A stretch of DNA of 64,000 bases from Hallella mizrahii (GTDB taxonomy: Bacteria > Bacteroidota > Bacteroidia > Bacteroidales > Bacteroidaceae), in the NCBI RefSeq assembly GCF_009695775.1, contig NZ_VUNG01000002.1:62001-126000 (forward strand), given 5' to 3'. The notes under the pieces were generated by a model that was not told the DNA's origin, searched no databases, and saw only the letters and a program-made list of their open reading frames with translations. Shown here piece after piece: positions 7,220-16,253 of the stretch. The number at the start of each line of letters is the position of its first letter. The stretch's first letter is position 1. A program made the translations under genes and the position numbers.

Positions 7220-8689
7220 TCAGAATATACCGGCTTTACCCACAACGATCAAGAGTACAAAGCCAATGATCAGTGTCAGGAAACCGACGATAACACCTGT
7301 CTTGGCCATATCCTTCTGATCGATCAGACCTGTAGAGTAAGCGATAGCATTTGGAGGAGTTGAGATCGGCAAAGTCATGGCTGCAGATGCTGCCACAGCA
7401 ATACCAATCAGCATGGTGGATGTGCCGCCGATGACGCTCAGCTTATCGCCCATGCCCTCGCAGACAACCGTGAGGATAGGAATCATCAGAGCTGCCGTTG
7501 CCGTGTTGGAAATGAAATTGGAAAGGAAGTAGCATACCAGACCCGCAATGATCAAGATCACGATCGGACTCCAGTCGCCGAACGGTATAGCCTGAATAGC
7601 AACCTTTGCCAACCCTGTGCCATTGAGTGCCAATCCGAGAGCGAAGCCGCCGGCCACCATCCAAATGACACCCCAGTCGATCTTTTGCAAGTCCTTGGCT
7701 GTGATGACGCCCGTGATAGCAAAGATGGCAATCGGAAGCATAGCCACCGTGTTGGAGTTCACGCCAACATACTTACCAACGATCCACAACAGGATGGTCA
7801 AGGCAAACGTGATACCGACAACAGCTGTACGCCAGTTGTGGCTCATATCACCTTGTATGTTCAGTTCAATGGTTTTCTGAGTAAAAGGAAAGAACTTTTT
7901 CAGTACTACCCATGCAATGAACAGCAAAACGATGACCAGTGGTACCATGATCAGCATCCACTGTCCGAAACTGATCTGCATATTGAGTCCTGCAGGATCA
8001 ATGAGCACTTTATAGGCAAAAGCGTTGGGCGGTGTACCGATCGGTGTGCCCATACCTCCAAGGTTGGCACCGATAGGAATAGACATCGTCAAGGCGATGC
8101 GCCCCTTGCCATTGGCAGGCAGTGCCTTGAAGACAGGCGTAAGGAAGGTCAGCATCATTGCGGCTGTAGCCGTGTTGGAGATGAACATGGAGAAGGTACC
8201 GGTGATGAGCAGGAATCCCAACAGCACATTCTCACTCTTCTTGCCAAACGGCTTGATGAGCGTCTTTGCCATCCACACGTCGAGACCCGACTTTGTGGCG
8301 GCAATAGCAAGGATGAAACCACCGAGGAAGAGGATGATCGTAGGGTCGGCAAAGCAGGCCATGATACCTACCGAGTCCAACAACTGGCCATACTGTCCTT
8401 CGTTGCCTTGCAAAAAATTGAAGGAGGAATCACTCACACAGAACAATAGAACAAAGATGATTGCGATGGACGTCGCCCATGCGGGTATAGCCTCCGTAAT
8501 CCACAACATCACGGCCATCACAAAGATGGCAATCACTCTCTGCTGTACCACAGTGAGCCCAGCAATACCAAAGCAGGCGCTTGGCAAATTCCAAATAATC
8601 AGCGTTACCAGTGCAGTGATCAAGAACCAAATCAGCTTCTTCTTGTCTAAGTGACCAGTAACGACATTCTGTTCCGTTTCCTTCGTCAT
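7220..8689 (-). CDS. SLC13/DASS-family sodium:carboxylate symporter
   Basis: 489 residues, nearly all hydrophobic membrane segments. Both repeats carry the family signature: SNTATAAM followed by PIGTPPNAFAY in the first half, and SNTATAALM followed by PISTPPNAIAY in the second. These SNT motifs bind sodium and the carboxylate. The likely substrate is a C4-dicarboxylate such as succinate, fumarate or malate (inferred from family). In a fermenting Bacteroidetes it could import or exchange succinate/fumarate. It has its own promoter and terminator. Confidence 0.92.
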   Translation of the reverse strand: MTKETEQNVVTGHLDKKKLIWFLITALVTLIIWNLPSACFGIAGLTVVQQRVIAIFVMAVMLWITEAIPAWATSIAIIFVLLFCVSDSSFNFLQGNEGQYGQLLDSVGIMACFADPTIILFLGGFILAIAATKSGLDVWMAKTLIKPFGKKSENVLLGFLLITGTFSMFISNTATAAMMLTFLTPVFKALPANGKGRIALTMSIPIGANLGGMGTPIGTPPNAFAYKVLIDPAGLNMQISFGQWMLIMVPLVIVLLFIAWVVLKKFFPFTQKTIELNIQGDMSHNWRTAVVGITFALTILLWIVGKYVGVNSNTVAMLPIAIFAITGVITAKDLQKIDWGVIWMVAGGFALGLALNGTGLAKVAIQAIPFGDWSPIVILIIAGLVCYFLSNFISNTATAALMIPILTVVCEGMGDKLSVIGGTSTMLIGIAVAASAAMTLPISTPPNAIAYSTGLIDQKDMAKTGVIVGFLTLIIGFVLLIVVGKAGIF

Positions 8690-8738
8690 AACTAAATGAT
8701 TTTAGATGAATACTTATAGGTTTGAGGTATAATTGCTG

Positions 8739-8769
8739 CAAATATACGTGGATTTATTGAGATAAACAA
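8739..8769 (-). promoter_or_regulatory. Promoter of the SLC13 transporter
   Basis: Minus strand TTG (8769-8767), 20-bp spacer, TATATTTG (8746-8739); leader about 45 nt. Confidence 0.75.
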
Positions 8770-8853
8770 CTATTTTTGTCCTAACTTAGTTTTAATAATC
8801 GCTTAATTCTGTTAAATGTATAACAAAAAGAAGCATCTGTCAGAAACATTTTC

Positions 8854-8982
8854 TATTTTTGTAAGTCTTAAATAATGTAGGCGGGATATGATGCCCGCTG
8901 ATCAACAAACCAACAAAAAGAATCGCACTCCTTATATATATAGGAGTACAACAGAAAGAAAACAAATAAAAAGTATCATAAA
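8854..8982 (+). promoter_or_regulatory. -7 box and structured leader of the DUF1573 gene
   Basis: TATTTTTG (8854-8861) is a good -7 box with no obvious -33. The predicted leader of about 115 nt has two hairpins: GCGGG/CCCGC (8881-8885 with 8894-8898) and ACTCCT/AGGAGT around an AT-rich loop (8927-8946). A regulatory role is only possible, not shown. Confidence 0.4.
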
Positions 8983-9375
8983 ATGAAAAAGAAAGTATTA
9001 TTGTTCGCCATGCTCCTGTTCTGTTGTATAGGACAGGCCTTTGCGCAGGCTCAGATCAAGTTCGACAAGGTTACCTATAACTTTGGCACATTCTCCGAGA
9101 GCCAGCCCGTGCAGAAATGCACATTCACTTTCACCAACGTGGGTGACAAGCCCTTAGTCATCAACCAAGCCCTGGCCAGCTGTGGTTGCACGGTACCTTC
9201 CTACACCAAAGCTCCAATCAAGCCGGGAGAGAAAGGTGTGATCTCTGTGACCTACAACGGCAAAGGCAAATTCCCAGGCCATTTCAAAAAGGCCATCACC
9301 GTCCGCACAAATGGCGTCCCGGAGATGACGAGACTCTACATCGAAGGTGAGATGAAAGAAGCTAACAATAAATAG
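8983..9375 (+). CDS. Secreted DUF1573 protein
   Basis: 130 residues: a signal peptide (about 1-21, ending FAQA) then a single DUF1573 domain with its hallmarks IKFDKVTYNFGTF, TFTNVGDKPLVI, ASCGCTVP (Cys-Gly-Cys) and PGEKGVISVTYN. DUF1573 is an Ig-like, ASH-related domain common in Bacteroidetes periplasmic proteins; no enzyme activity is known. It is a single-gene unit with a strong terminator. Confidence 0.92.
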   Translation: MKKKVLLFAMLLFCCIGQAFAQAQIKFDKVTYNFGTFSESQPVQKCTFTFTNVGDKPLVINQALASCGCTVPSYTKAPIKPGEKGVISVTYNGKGKFPGHFKKAITVRTNGVPEMTRLYIEGEMKEANNK

Positions 9376-9380
9376 GCAAA

Positions 9381-9427
9381 AGCAAAGCAGTGCTCTCAGA
9401 CATACGGGAGCACTGCTTTGCTTTTTG
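9381..9427 (+). terminator. Rho-independent terminator after the DUF1573 gene
   Basis: 15-bp stem (9381-9395 with 9408-9422), 12-base loop and a T-run at 9422-9426. Confidence 0.9.
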
Positions 9428-9476
9428 CTACAAGCCCCAAACCACATTGCTGTTTAGATCTGTAGCATATTATATT

Positions 9477-10034
9477 CTATTCCAATGACAAGATGATCGA
9501 AGTGGCGCCAAGTGTGAACAATGTTCCATCTTCTATCACCCGACGCTCATGGTCGCCCAACAACTCGTTGCCAACAAAGGTACCAGTATTACTTGGACCA
9601 TCACGAAGGATATACTTAAGCCGCCCATTGCGGTCACGCGACACGTTCACGACGCAATGTGTCATATCCATACTGGGATCATCCGTGGCAATTGCACAGT
9701 CGACATGTGAACTACGGGAAGCTCTACCGATGAAGTTATCGCCGAGATGCAAAGGAAACTCCTGCTTATAATGGAAGCGGTTCTCTATCACGACCAATTT
9801 TCCAAAGTTCTCTGATGGTTCTGCAACTGTAGGCGAGACAACAGAATCAGATGCTGCCTTATCCTCTTCTTTTGACAGCGGAGCCTGAGCAACAGATTTC
9901 TTCGCGATTTTCAATCTGACTCCGACTTTCTTTCCACATTCAGGGCAAGATGTCACAAACGTTCCGTTCTCATCCACCTCACTCTCATCAAAGTAGATGA
10001 CGTTTCCACATTTAGGACAACGAATCTTTTTCAT
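9477..10034 (-). CDS. Zinc-ribbon plus FHA-domain protein
   Basis: 185 residues from the ATG at 10034. An in-frame ATG at 10049 that overlaps the previous stop as TAATG would add five residues and imply translational coupling. The N-terminus is a zinc ribbon (CPKCGN...CPECGK, about 4-34). A charged linker follows, then a forkhead-associated domain (about 90-185) with FIGRASRSSHVD, DPSMDMTHCVV and DGPSNTGTFVGNELL. FHA domains bind phosphothreonine. It is co-transcribed with the HU-SPOR gene, suggesting a joint, perhaps phosphorylation-dependent, role. Confidence 0.88.
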   Translation of the reverse strand: MKKIRCPKCGNVIYFDESEVDENGTFVTSCPECGKKVGVRLKIAKKSVAQAPLSKEEDKAASDSVVSPTVAEPSENFGKLVVIENRFHYKQEFPLHLGDNFIGRASRSSHVDCAIATDDPSMDMTHCVVNVSRDRNGRLKYILRDGPSNTGTFVGNELLGDHERRVIEDGTLFTLGATSIILSLE

Positions 10035-10048
10035 GGTTCCATGGATCA

Positions 10049-11086
10049 TTACTGCTTCACTTCCATCACCCAACCTTGAGCAAACTCGTCATAGTCGGCA
10101 AGCTTGTTGCGAATCTTTTGAGCCGTATGGGCAGAGGAATACATACCATAGACCACTCTTCTGCGGCCTCTAAGCATAAGCACCTTTGCGCTATCCAAGC
10201 CTCTTTTGTGAAGTTTCTGTACATAAGTCTCAGCATTGGCCTTGCTGACCTGACTGGCCAAAACGATCGTATAGCCCGTCCCGACAGTCTGCCCAGTCTG
10301 GAATTTCCGAACAGCACTGTCTTGCTTGGCCTTCTGGATTAAAGCTTTCACATTAGCCTTTCTGACCGTCTCGCCTACCGTCTTCTCTCCGAAGGTCTTC
10401 TGCTGTGGCAAGACGGGCTGGAGCAGATCGGTGTTAACCCGGCTCTCAATGACACCCTGACCATTGCTCAAACGTGTCGGCAAGAGCAGAAAGACGATAA
10501 GTGCAATACACGCTACAGCCACATTACGCCATAAGGCGATCAGACGCACGTCGCGTTTGTCCGACTTGTCTGTAACAGCGTTCTCACTATCGGCACTCTG
10601 AATTTTCGGCATCACCACTGCCGCCTTGGCAACAATTTCTTCTTCGCCTGACTCTTTGACAGTGGGACCGAGTGCCTTCATTTCAAACGAGCCCAAGCCA
10701 TAGAGCGAGGGAGTAAGAATCCCAGCTTCACAGGGTGAGAACTCATAATGGCCATCACTGTTGACACGGATCGTTCCAATATCTGTCAACTCGAAATAGC
10801 CTTCGTTTTCCAAATGGCCTTTCAGCTCACGCACTTCCTCCTCTATGCGCTTGCAGGCATCGGGATAGCTGATATCATAAGCTTCGACATAAGATTGTGT
10901 AAGCAACGAATCATTGATGGTGAGCTTTGGATTGAAGCCCACCGTGCGCTTTGGCGGTAGAAAGGTGCCGTCGGTCGGATCGTATATAGCACTGACATAG
11001 TGCGCCATAAACCCACCAAAGCCGGGAACAATGACACAATCATTGTCCAAAAGCAATATTTCTATATGTCTACTTAATTCTATCAC
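10049..11086 (-). CDS. HU-CCDC81-type DNA-binding, single-TM, SPOR-domain protein
   Basis: 345 residues from a GTG at 11086. The conserved opening IELSRHIEILLLDNDCVIVPGFGGF starts right after this codon, and an upstream in-frame ATG (11122) would lie within the -33 box. Two HU/IHF-like modules of the CCDC81 type fill about 1-140. A low-complexity stretch follows, then one TM segment (near 175-195, IALWRNVAVACIALIVFLLL) and a C-terminal SPOR domain (about 265-345, GTGYTIVLASQVSKANAETY). SPOR domains bind denuded septal glycan. The layout puts a DNA-binding module in the cytoplasm and a septum-binding module in the periplasm. Confidence 0.88.
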   Translation of the reverse strand: MIELSRHIEILLLDNDCVIVPGFGGFMAHYVSAIYDPTDGTFLPPKRTVGFNPKLTINDSLLTQSYVEAYDISYPDACKRIEEEVRELKGHLENEGYFELTDIGTIRVNSDGHYEFSPCEAGILTPSLYGLGSFEMKALGPTVKESGEEEIVAKAAVVMPKIQSADSENAVTDKSDKRDVRLIALWRNVAVACIALIVFLLLPTRLSNGQGVIESRVNTDLLQPVLPQQKTFGEKTVGETVRKANVKALIQKAKQDSAVRKFQTGQTVGTGYTIVLASQVSKANAETYVQKLHKRGLDSAKVLMLRGRRRVVYGMYSSAHTAQKIRNKLADYDEFAQGWVMEVKQ

Positions 11087-11091
11087 GTTTG

Positions 11092-11123
11092 CAAAATTAA
11101 GAAAAAAGGCCATAAACACCAAA
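11092..11123 (-). promoter_or_regulatory. Promoter of the HU-SPOR/FHA operon
   Basis: Minus strand TTTG (11123-11120), 20-bp spacer, TAATTTTG (11099-11092): a perfect match. The -7 box ends 5 bp before the GTG at 11086, so the mRNA is predicted to be leaderless or nearly so. Confidence 0.8.
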
Positions 11124-11193
11124 AAATAACATACTAAAAATCAGACCTGACATTTTTTTTAGACAACACTGCAAATTATTCAAATGAATTTGT

Positions 11194-11201
11194 TATCTTT
11201 G
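11194..11201 (+). promoter_or_regulatory. -7 box for rfbC
   Basis: TATCTTTG, 24 bp upstream of the ATG at 11226. It lies inside the longer frame that starts at 11184, which is the reason for rejecting that start. No clear -33 box. Confidence 0.6.
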
Positions 11202-11225
11202 TGGCAAAATATTACGAAAGACAAG

Positions 11226-11774
11226 ATGGAATACGAAGAGACAAATATCAAAGGAGTTTGGATATTAACTCCAAAAGTTTTTAACGATAACCGAGGATAT
11301 TTCTTCGAGGCTTGGAAAAAAAGCGACTTTGAGGCCCATGTGGGCAAGGTCGACTTCATCCAGGACAATGAGTCGAAGTCGTCTTACGGCGTATTGCGTG
11401 GACTGCATTACCAAAAGGGAGAATTCTCCCAGGCAAAACTCGTTAGAGTCATCAAAGGCAAAGTACTCGATGTGGCTGTAGATCTTCGTCAGTCATCCCC
11501 GACTTTCGGTAAGTATGTGATGGTTGAGCTGTCGGAGGACAACAAGCGTCAACTCTTTATCCCCCGTGGCTTTGCCCATGGTTTCCTAGTGCTGAGCCAG
11601 GAGGCCGTCTTTACTTATAAAGTTGACAACATCTACGCTCCTGCCCACGAAGCCAGCATCCGGTGGAACGATCCGCAGATCGGCATCAACTGGCCTATAG
11701 ACCAGAAAGATGTCGTCACCAGCCCTAAGGACTTGGAAGGCAAAGACTTCAAAGACGCTGACTTCTTTGAATAA
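11226..11774 (+). CDS. rfbC: dTDP-4-dehydrorhamnose 3,5-epimerase
   Basis: 182 residues, the family's usual length, using the ATG at 11226 downstream of the -7 box. RmlC landmarks are DNRGYFFEAWKK, YGVLRGLHYQ with catalytic His61, the barrel segment LFIPRGFAHGFLVLS, and the late ASIRWNDPQIGI. It epimerises dTDP-4-keto-6-deoxyglucose at C3 and C5 in dTDP-rhamnose synthesis. rmlA, rmlB and rmlD are not in the window. It sits 38 bp upstream of ugd, so both may feed surface polysaccharide. Confidence 0.93.
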   Translation: MEYEETNIKGVWILTPKVFNDNRGYFFEAWKKSDFEAHVGKVDFIQDNESKSSYGVLRGLHYQKGEFSQAKLVRVIKGKVLDVAVDLRQSSPTFGKYVMVELSEDNKRQLFIPRGFAHGFLVLSQEAVFTYKVDNIYAPAHEASIRWNDPQIGINWPIDQKDVVTSPKDLEGKDFKDADFFE

Positions 11775-11812
11775 TTTACCTTTAAGCACAGACTTAGCTT
11801 AAACGTATAGAA

Positions 11813-13129
11813 ATGAATATAGCAATTGTAGGTACCGGATACGTCGGACTCGTCAGCGGCACGTGCTTTGCGGACACAGGCGCCATCGTCACTTGTGTAG
11901 ACACCAATGCCGAGAAAATCCAGCGTTTACAAAACAACGACATACCTATTTACGAACCAGGGCTCGTGGAGTTGGTACAGAAGAATGTCAAGGCAGGCCG
12001 ATTGAAGTTTACGACCGATTTGGCTTCTATCGTCAACGAACAAGAGATCATCTTCACAGCTGTTGGTACACCACCCGACGAAGACGGGTCTGCTGACTTG
12101 ACCTATGTGCTGCAGGTGGCCAAGACCATCGGACAAAGCATTAACAAATATGTCGTCGTTGTCACCAAGAGCACTGTGCCCGTAGGCACCGCCAAGAAAG
12201 TCAAGGACACGATTCAGAGAGAGCTGGACAAGCGGGGTGCAAAAGTGCAGTTCGACGTTGCCAGTAACCCTGAATTCCTTAAAGAGGGCAACGCCATCAA
12301 GGACTTCATGAGTCCCGACCGCGTAGTCATCGGCGTAGAGTCGGAGCGGGCCAAAGAGATACTCTCGCGTCTCTACAAGCCTTTTCTGATCAATAACTTC
12401 CGGGTGATCTTCATGGATATTCCGAGTGCCGAGATGACCAAATACGCTGCCAACTCGATGCTCGCCACACGCATATCGTTCATGAACGACATGGCTAACC
12501 TATGTGAACTAGTACATGCCGACATCAACATGGTCAGACAAGGCATCGGCAGCGACACCCGCATAGGCCGTAAATTTCTCTACGCCGGTTGTGGCTATGG
12601 CGGTTCGTGCTTCCCCAAAGATGTGAAAGCACTTATCAAAACCGCCGACGACAATGGCTATTCCATGGAAGTACTCAAGGCAGTGGAGCATGTCAATGAG
12701 CGTCAAAAGACCGTGCTTTTCAAAAAACTTGAGAAGGCCTACGGATCAGAGGGTCTCAAAGGCAAGACCATCGCCCTGTGGGGACTGGCTTTCAAACCTG
12801 AGACAGACGACATGCGCGAGTCCACAGCCCTGGTCATTATCAAATTGCTGAAGGACGCCGGTTGCACAATCCGCGCCTACGACCCCGTGGCGATGAACGA
12901 ATGCAAGCGCCGCGTGGGCGATGCCGTCGTCTACTGCCACGACATGTACGACACCATTGACCAGGCCGACGCGCTGCTCCTGCTCACAGAGTGGAAAGAA
13001 TTCCGCCTGCCCAACTGGAACGTTATCGCCCGAGCCATGCGGCGCCCACTGGTCATCGACGGCCGGAACATCTTCGATGCCAAGGAGCTCGGTGAGGCCG
13101 GAATCGAATATCACTGCATAGGACAATAG
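11813..13129 (+). CDS. ugd: UDP-glucose 6-dehydrogenase
   Basis: 438 residues. The N-terminal NAD motif IAIVGTGYVGLVSG has GxGxxG at 7-12, the central domain carries FLKEGNAIKDFMSPDRVVIG, and the catalytic Cys266 sits in CGYGGSCFPKD. A C-terminal UDP-binding domain has LWGLAFKPETDDMRES. It oxidises UDP-glucose to UDP-glucuronate for polysaccharide synthesis. A UDP-ManNAc dehydrogenase is less likely given the motifs. Confidence 0.94.
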   Translation: MNIAIVGTGYVGLVSGTCFADTGAIVTCVDTNAEKIQRLQNNDIPIYEPGLVELVQKNVKAGRLKFTTDLASIVNEQEIIFTAVGTPPDEDGSADLTYVLQVAKTIGQSINKYVVVVTKSTVPVGTAKKVKDTIQRELDKRGAKVQFDVASNPEFLKEGNAIKDFMSPDRVVIGVESERAKEILSRLYKPFLINNFRVIFMDIPSAEMTKYAANSMLATRISFMNDMANLCELVHADINMVRQGIGSDTRIGRKFLYAGCGYGGSCFPKDVKALIKTADDNGYSMEVLKAVEHVNERQKTVLFKKLEKAYGSEGLKGKTIALWGLAFKPETDDMRESTALVIIKLLKDAGCTIRAYDPVAMNECKRRVGDAVVYCHDMYDTIDQADALLLLTEWKEFRLPNWNVIARAMRRPLVIDGRNIFDAKELGEAGIEYHCIGQ

Positions 13130-13183
13130 TCCATCATCATTTGTCGACAAGGAATCGTGACACCTATATATAAAATGTAGTCT

Positions 13184-13987
13184 ATGAAAAAGCAATTCTT
13201 TCTGCTGATATGTTTGCTCACAGCTTTAACGATAAGTATTGGCGGTTGCCGTGAGCGGGCTAAACAAGTTTCAGCTCCGCAAGAAGACCTCGCAGCCAAG
13301 AAAATGCTACAAGGTATATGGGTGAACGAAGATGAGGAGAGTGTCGCCTTCGAAGCCCAAGGCGACTCGATCTTCTATCCCGACACAACGAGCCAGCCTG
13401 TAAGATTCCAGATAGTTGAGGACACGCTCGTGTTGCATGGTGCCGAGGATATTAAATATCCCATCATCAAGCAGACAACGCACCTCTTTATCTTTAAAAA
13501 CCAAAACGGCGATGAGGTGAAACTGGAAAAAAGTGATGATCCAGACGATGCCGCACAGTTTACACACCAAAAGCCGAAGGCTGTCAACCAAAACCAGCTC
13601 ATCAAACGTGACACCATCGTAAGCTACAACAACGTCGGATACCACTGCTACGTCACTGTCAACCCTACCACGTACAAGGTTGTCAAAGCCTCATACAACG
13701 ACGAAGGCGTGGAGGTAGACAATGTCTATTACGATAATATCGTCAACCTCAATGTCTATCATGGTGCTACAAAACTCTTTTCCGGTGACTTCCGCAAACA
13801 ACAGTTCAAGCATATCGTTCCTGAGGATTTCCTGGAGCAGGCGATCCTCAGCGACCTGATATTCGACTCTATCGACAAGAATGGTGTTCACTACATTGCT
13901 GTGTTGGTCATTCCCGACAGCATGAGCAGCTATGAAGTACAACTCACCGTCAGCTATACCGGACACTTGCAGATGCGATTGAAATAA
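13184..13987 (+). CDS. Lipoprotein, possibly DUF4738
   Basis: 267 residues with a signal peptide and lipobox SIGG-C22. The N-terminal third (LQGIWVNEDEESVAFEAQGDSIFYPD) resembles lipocalin-like domains of Bacteroidetes lipoproteins. The C-terminal part (from about 145, YNNVGYHCYVTVNPTTYKVVKASYND) has the look of DUF4738, which I assign only tentatively. It follows ugd by 54 bp on the same strand. Function unknown. Confidence 0.72.
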   Translation: MKKQFFLLICLLTALTISIGGCRERAKQVSAPQEDLAAKKMLQGIWVNEDEESVAFEAQGDSIFYPDTTSQPVRFQIVEDTLVLHGAEDIKYPIIKQTTHLFIFKNQNGDEVKLEKSDDPDDAAQFTHQKPKAVNQNQLIKRDTIVSYNNVGYHCYVTVNPTTYKVVKASYNDEGVEVDNVYYDNIVNLNVYHGATKLFSGDFRKQQFKHIVPEDFLEQAILSDLIFDSIDKNGVHYIAVLVIPDSMSSYEVQLTVSYTGHLQMRLK

Positions 13988-14030
13988 ACATCTCTTGCCC
14001 TGCTCCGAGGCTCGGAAAACAAAAAAAATC

Positions 14031-14052
14031 GTTAGCCGAAGGTCGGTTTTTC
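14031..14052 (+). terminator. Weak terminator between the lipoprotein and hisH
   Basis: Short stem (about 14034-14039 with 14043-14048) followed by a T-run to 14051. The GC-poor short stem makes it moderate only. Confidence 0.45.
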
Positions 14053-14060
14053 TTGCATCC

Positions 14061-14093
14061 TTGCACGATTGTAGCTAAAATAATGTAAATTTG
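14061..14093 (+). promoter_or_regulatory. Promoter of the his operon
   Basis: TTG (14061-14063), 22-bp spacer, TAAATTTG (14086-14093). The hisH ATG starts 9 bases after the box, so the leader is predicted to be only a few nucleotides. No his attenuator is seen. Confidence 0.65.
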
Positions 14094-14101
14094 CAGCAAT
14101 T

Positions 14102-14698
14102 ATGGAAATAGCGATCGTAAAATACAATGCTGGCAACATGTTTTCAGTGGTAAACGCCCTCAAACGGTTAGGTATTACCCCGCAGATTACCGACGAGGCA
14201 GAACAGCTACAGAAAGCGGACCGTGTCCTATTCCCCGGACAAGGCAATGCCAAAACGGCCATGGACTATCTGCGACAGCATGGGCTGGACAAAATCATCA
14301 CAGGACTGAGACAACCTGTGTTGGGCATATGTGTGGGACAACAATTGTTGTGCCGACATTCTGAAGAGGGTGACACACCATGCTTGGGCATCTTTGACGT
14401 GGATGTGAAGAAGTTTGTTCCCAACCACCATGACGAGAAAGTGCCCGCTATGGGATGGAATGAGCTCACACATCTGAAGTCGCCGCTTTTCAAAGGACTC
14501 CACGAAGGCAACTACACCTATTTCGTCCATAGCTATTATGTGCCAGTATGTGAAGACACAATCGCTCAGGCCAACTATATCCTCCCCTACTCCGCAGCGA
14601 TCCATAAAAAAAATTTTTGGGCGACACAGTTTCACCCGGAGAAGAGTGGACAGGTGGGAGAGACCATTCTGCGCAACTTCTTGGAAATAAAAGATTAA
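14102..14698 (+). CDS. hisH: Imidazole glycerol phosphate synthase, glutaminase subunit
   Basis: 198 residues of a class I glutamine amidotransferase. The nucleophile is Cys77 in GICVGQQLL and the triad ends with His178/Glu180 in QFHPEKS. It supplies ammonia to HisF. It opens a hisH-hisA-hisF-hisIE cluster with short gaps (12, 2 and 44 bp), so the four late histidine steps are co-transcribed. hisGDCB are not in the window. Confidence 0.96.
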   Translation: MEIAIVKYNAGNMFSVVNALKRLGITPQITDEAEQLQKADRVLFPGQGNAKTAMDYLRQHGLDKIITGLRQPVLGICVGQQLLCRHSEEGDTPCLGIFDVDVKKFVPNHHDEKVPAMGWNELTHLKSPLFKGLHEGNYTYFVHSYYVPVCEDTIAQANYILPYSAAIHKKNFWATQFHPEKSGQVGETILRNFLEIKD

Positions 14699-14710
14699 TC
14701 AGGATCAGCC

Positions 14711-15451
14711 ATGCACAACATAGAACTCATACCAGCCATTGACATCATCGATGGCAAATGTGTGCGCCTCACCCGCGGTGATTACCAGCAGGTGGCTACC
14801 TACAACGACGATCCCGTGGATCAGGCCAAGCAGTTTGAGGCACTTGGCTTCCGCCGTCTTCATGTCGTGGATCTCGATGGAGCCAAATCCAAGCATATCG
14901 TCAATGTTGGCGTACTCTCCGCCATCACCCACGCCACCAGTCTCACCGTAGACTTTGGAGGCGGTGTGAAGAGCAACGATGATCTCGACCGTGCCTTTCA
15001 GGCTGGAGCCTCTATGGTCACCGCAGGCAGCATCGCCATCACTCATCCTGAGGAGGTAGGGAAATGGATCGGACACTTTGGTGCTGACCGTATCATTCTC
15101 GGTGCTGACGCGCACGACGGTCGCATCAGCATCAACGGATGGAAAGAGGACTCTTCCGTCAGCCTGACAGATTTCCTGCATGAATGGGTCGATGCCGGCA
15201 TCACAAAGGTGCTCTGCACAGACATCTCTCGCGACGGCACACTGCAAGGCCCCTCCACCGCACTATATCGTGACATCATGGCACGTTATCCCCATCTACA
15301 GCTCATCGCCAGCGGTGGTGTGGGCAACATTGCAGACATAGCAGCCCTTGACCAGGCAAAGGTACCCGCCGTGGTATTCGGTAAAGCTTGGTATGAAGGA
15401 AAGATCACGGCCGCAGACATTCAACCATACATCAACAGCAAAGAAAGATAA
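14711..15451 (+). CDS. hisA: Phosphoribosylformimino-AICAR-P isomerase
   Basis: 246 residues of a (beta-alpha)8 barrel. The first catalytic Asp11 is in [14 protein letters not shown], phosphate-binding glycines are in [12 protein letters not shown] and [10 protein letters not shown], and the second catalytic region is [24 protein letters not shown] follows. It isomerises ProFAR to PRFAR. It lies between hisH and hisF and ends 2 bp before hisF. Confidence 0.96.
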   Translation: MHNIELIPAIDIIDGKCVRLTRGDYQQVATYNDDPVDQAKQFEALGFRRLHVVDLDGAKSKHIVNVGVLSAITHATSLTVDFGGGVKSNDDLDRAFQAGASMVTAGSIAITHPEEVGKWIGHFGADRIILGADAHDGRISINGWKEDSSVSLTDFLHEWVDAGITKVLCTDISRDGTLQGPSTALYRDIMARYPHLQLIASGGVGNIADIAALDQAKVPAVVFGKAWYEGKITAADIQPYINSKER

Positions 15452-15453
15452 AG

Positions 15454-16209
15454 ATGTTAGCCAAACGTATCATACCCTGCCTTGATGTCAAAGACGGCGA
15501 GACCGTCAAAGGCACACACTTCGTCAACCTTAGACAGGCCGGAGATCCCGTGGAACTGGGAAAGGAATATAGCCGGCAAGGTGCTGACGAGCTGGTGTAT
15601 CTCGACATCACAGCAACATCCGACGGGCGCAAGACCTTCACGGACCTCGTCACGAGAGTAGCCCGGGAGATCAATATTCCCTTCACTGTCGGAGGCGGCA
15701 TCGAGAGCATTGCCGACGTGGAGCGACTACTCTATGCCGGTGCTGACAAGATCAGCATCAACTCGGCAGCGATCCGCCACCCTGAGCTCATTGACGAGAT
15801 AGCCAAGCGCTTCGGCTCACAGGTTTGCGTATGTGCCATTGACGCACGCAACGATGCCGACGGCTGGCACTGCTATATCAAAGGCGGACGGGAACGTACT
15901 TCTCTGCGCCTCATGGACTGGGCCCGCGAGGTCGCTGACCGCGGAGCTGGCGAGATACTCTTCACCAGCATGGATCACGACGGCGTCAAGCAAGGCTTTG
16001 CCAATGAAGCACTGGCAGAGTTGTCAACAGAAGTGGCAATACCCGTGATCGCCAGCGGTGGCGCAGGAAAGAAAGAGCATTTCCGCGATGCCTTCACGCT
16101 GGGAAAGGCAGATGCTGCTCTGGCTGCCTCTGTCTTCCATTTCGGCGAGATCACCATCCCCGAACTAAAGCAATATCTCAGAAGAGAGGGGATCAATGTG
16201 AGAATATAA
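15454..16209 (+). CDS. hisF: Imidazole glycerol phosphate synthase, cyclase subunit
   Basis: 251 residues beginning [15 protein letters not shown] with catalytic Asp11. The second Asp is in VCAIDARND (about residue 130), and [11 protein letters not shown] plus [11 protein letters not shown] form the phosphate sites. With HisH it converts PRFAR to imidazole glycerol phosphate and AICAR, which feeds purine synthesis. The 2-bp gap to hisA suggests coupled translation. Confidence 0.96.
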   Translation: MLAKRIIPCLDVKDGETVKGTHFVNLRQAGDPVELGKEYSRQGADELVYLDITATSDGRKTFTDLVTRVAREINIPFTVGGGIESIADVERLLYAGADKISINSAAIRHPELIDEIAKRFGSQVCVCAIDARNDADGWHCYIKGGRERTSLRLMDWAREVADRGAGEILFTSMDHDGVKQGFANEALAELSTEVAIPVIASGGAGKKEHFRDAFTLGKADAALAASVFHFGEITIPELKQYLRREGINVRI

Positions 16210-16253
16210 ACAAATTTAGATACGACAACATACCATAGTAAATAGAGGACAAT

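Noticed and set aside
11184..11225. Longer N-terminus for rfbC
   Set aside because: The added codons contain the TATCTTTG -7 box and fall outside the family's usual length.
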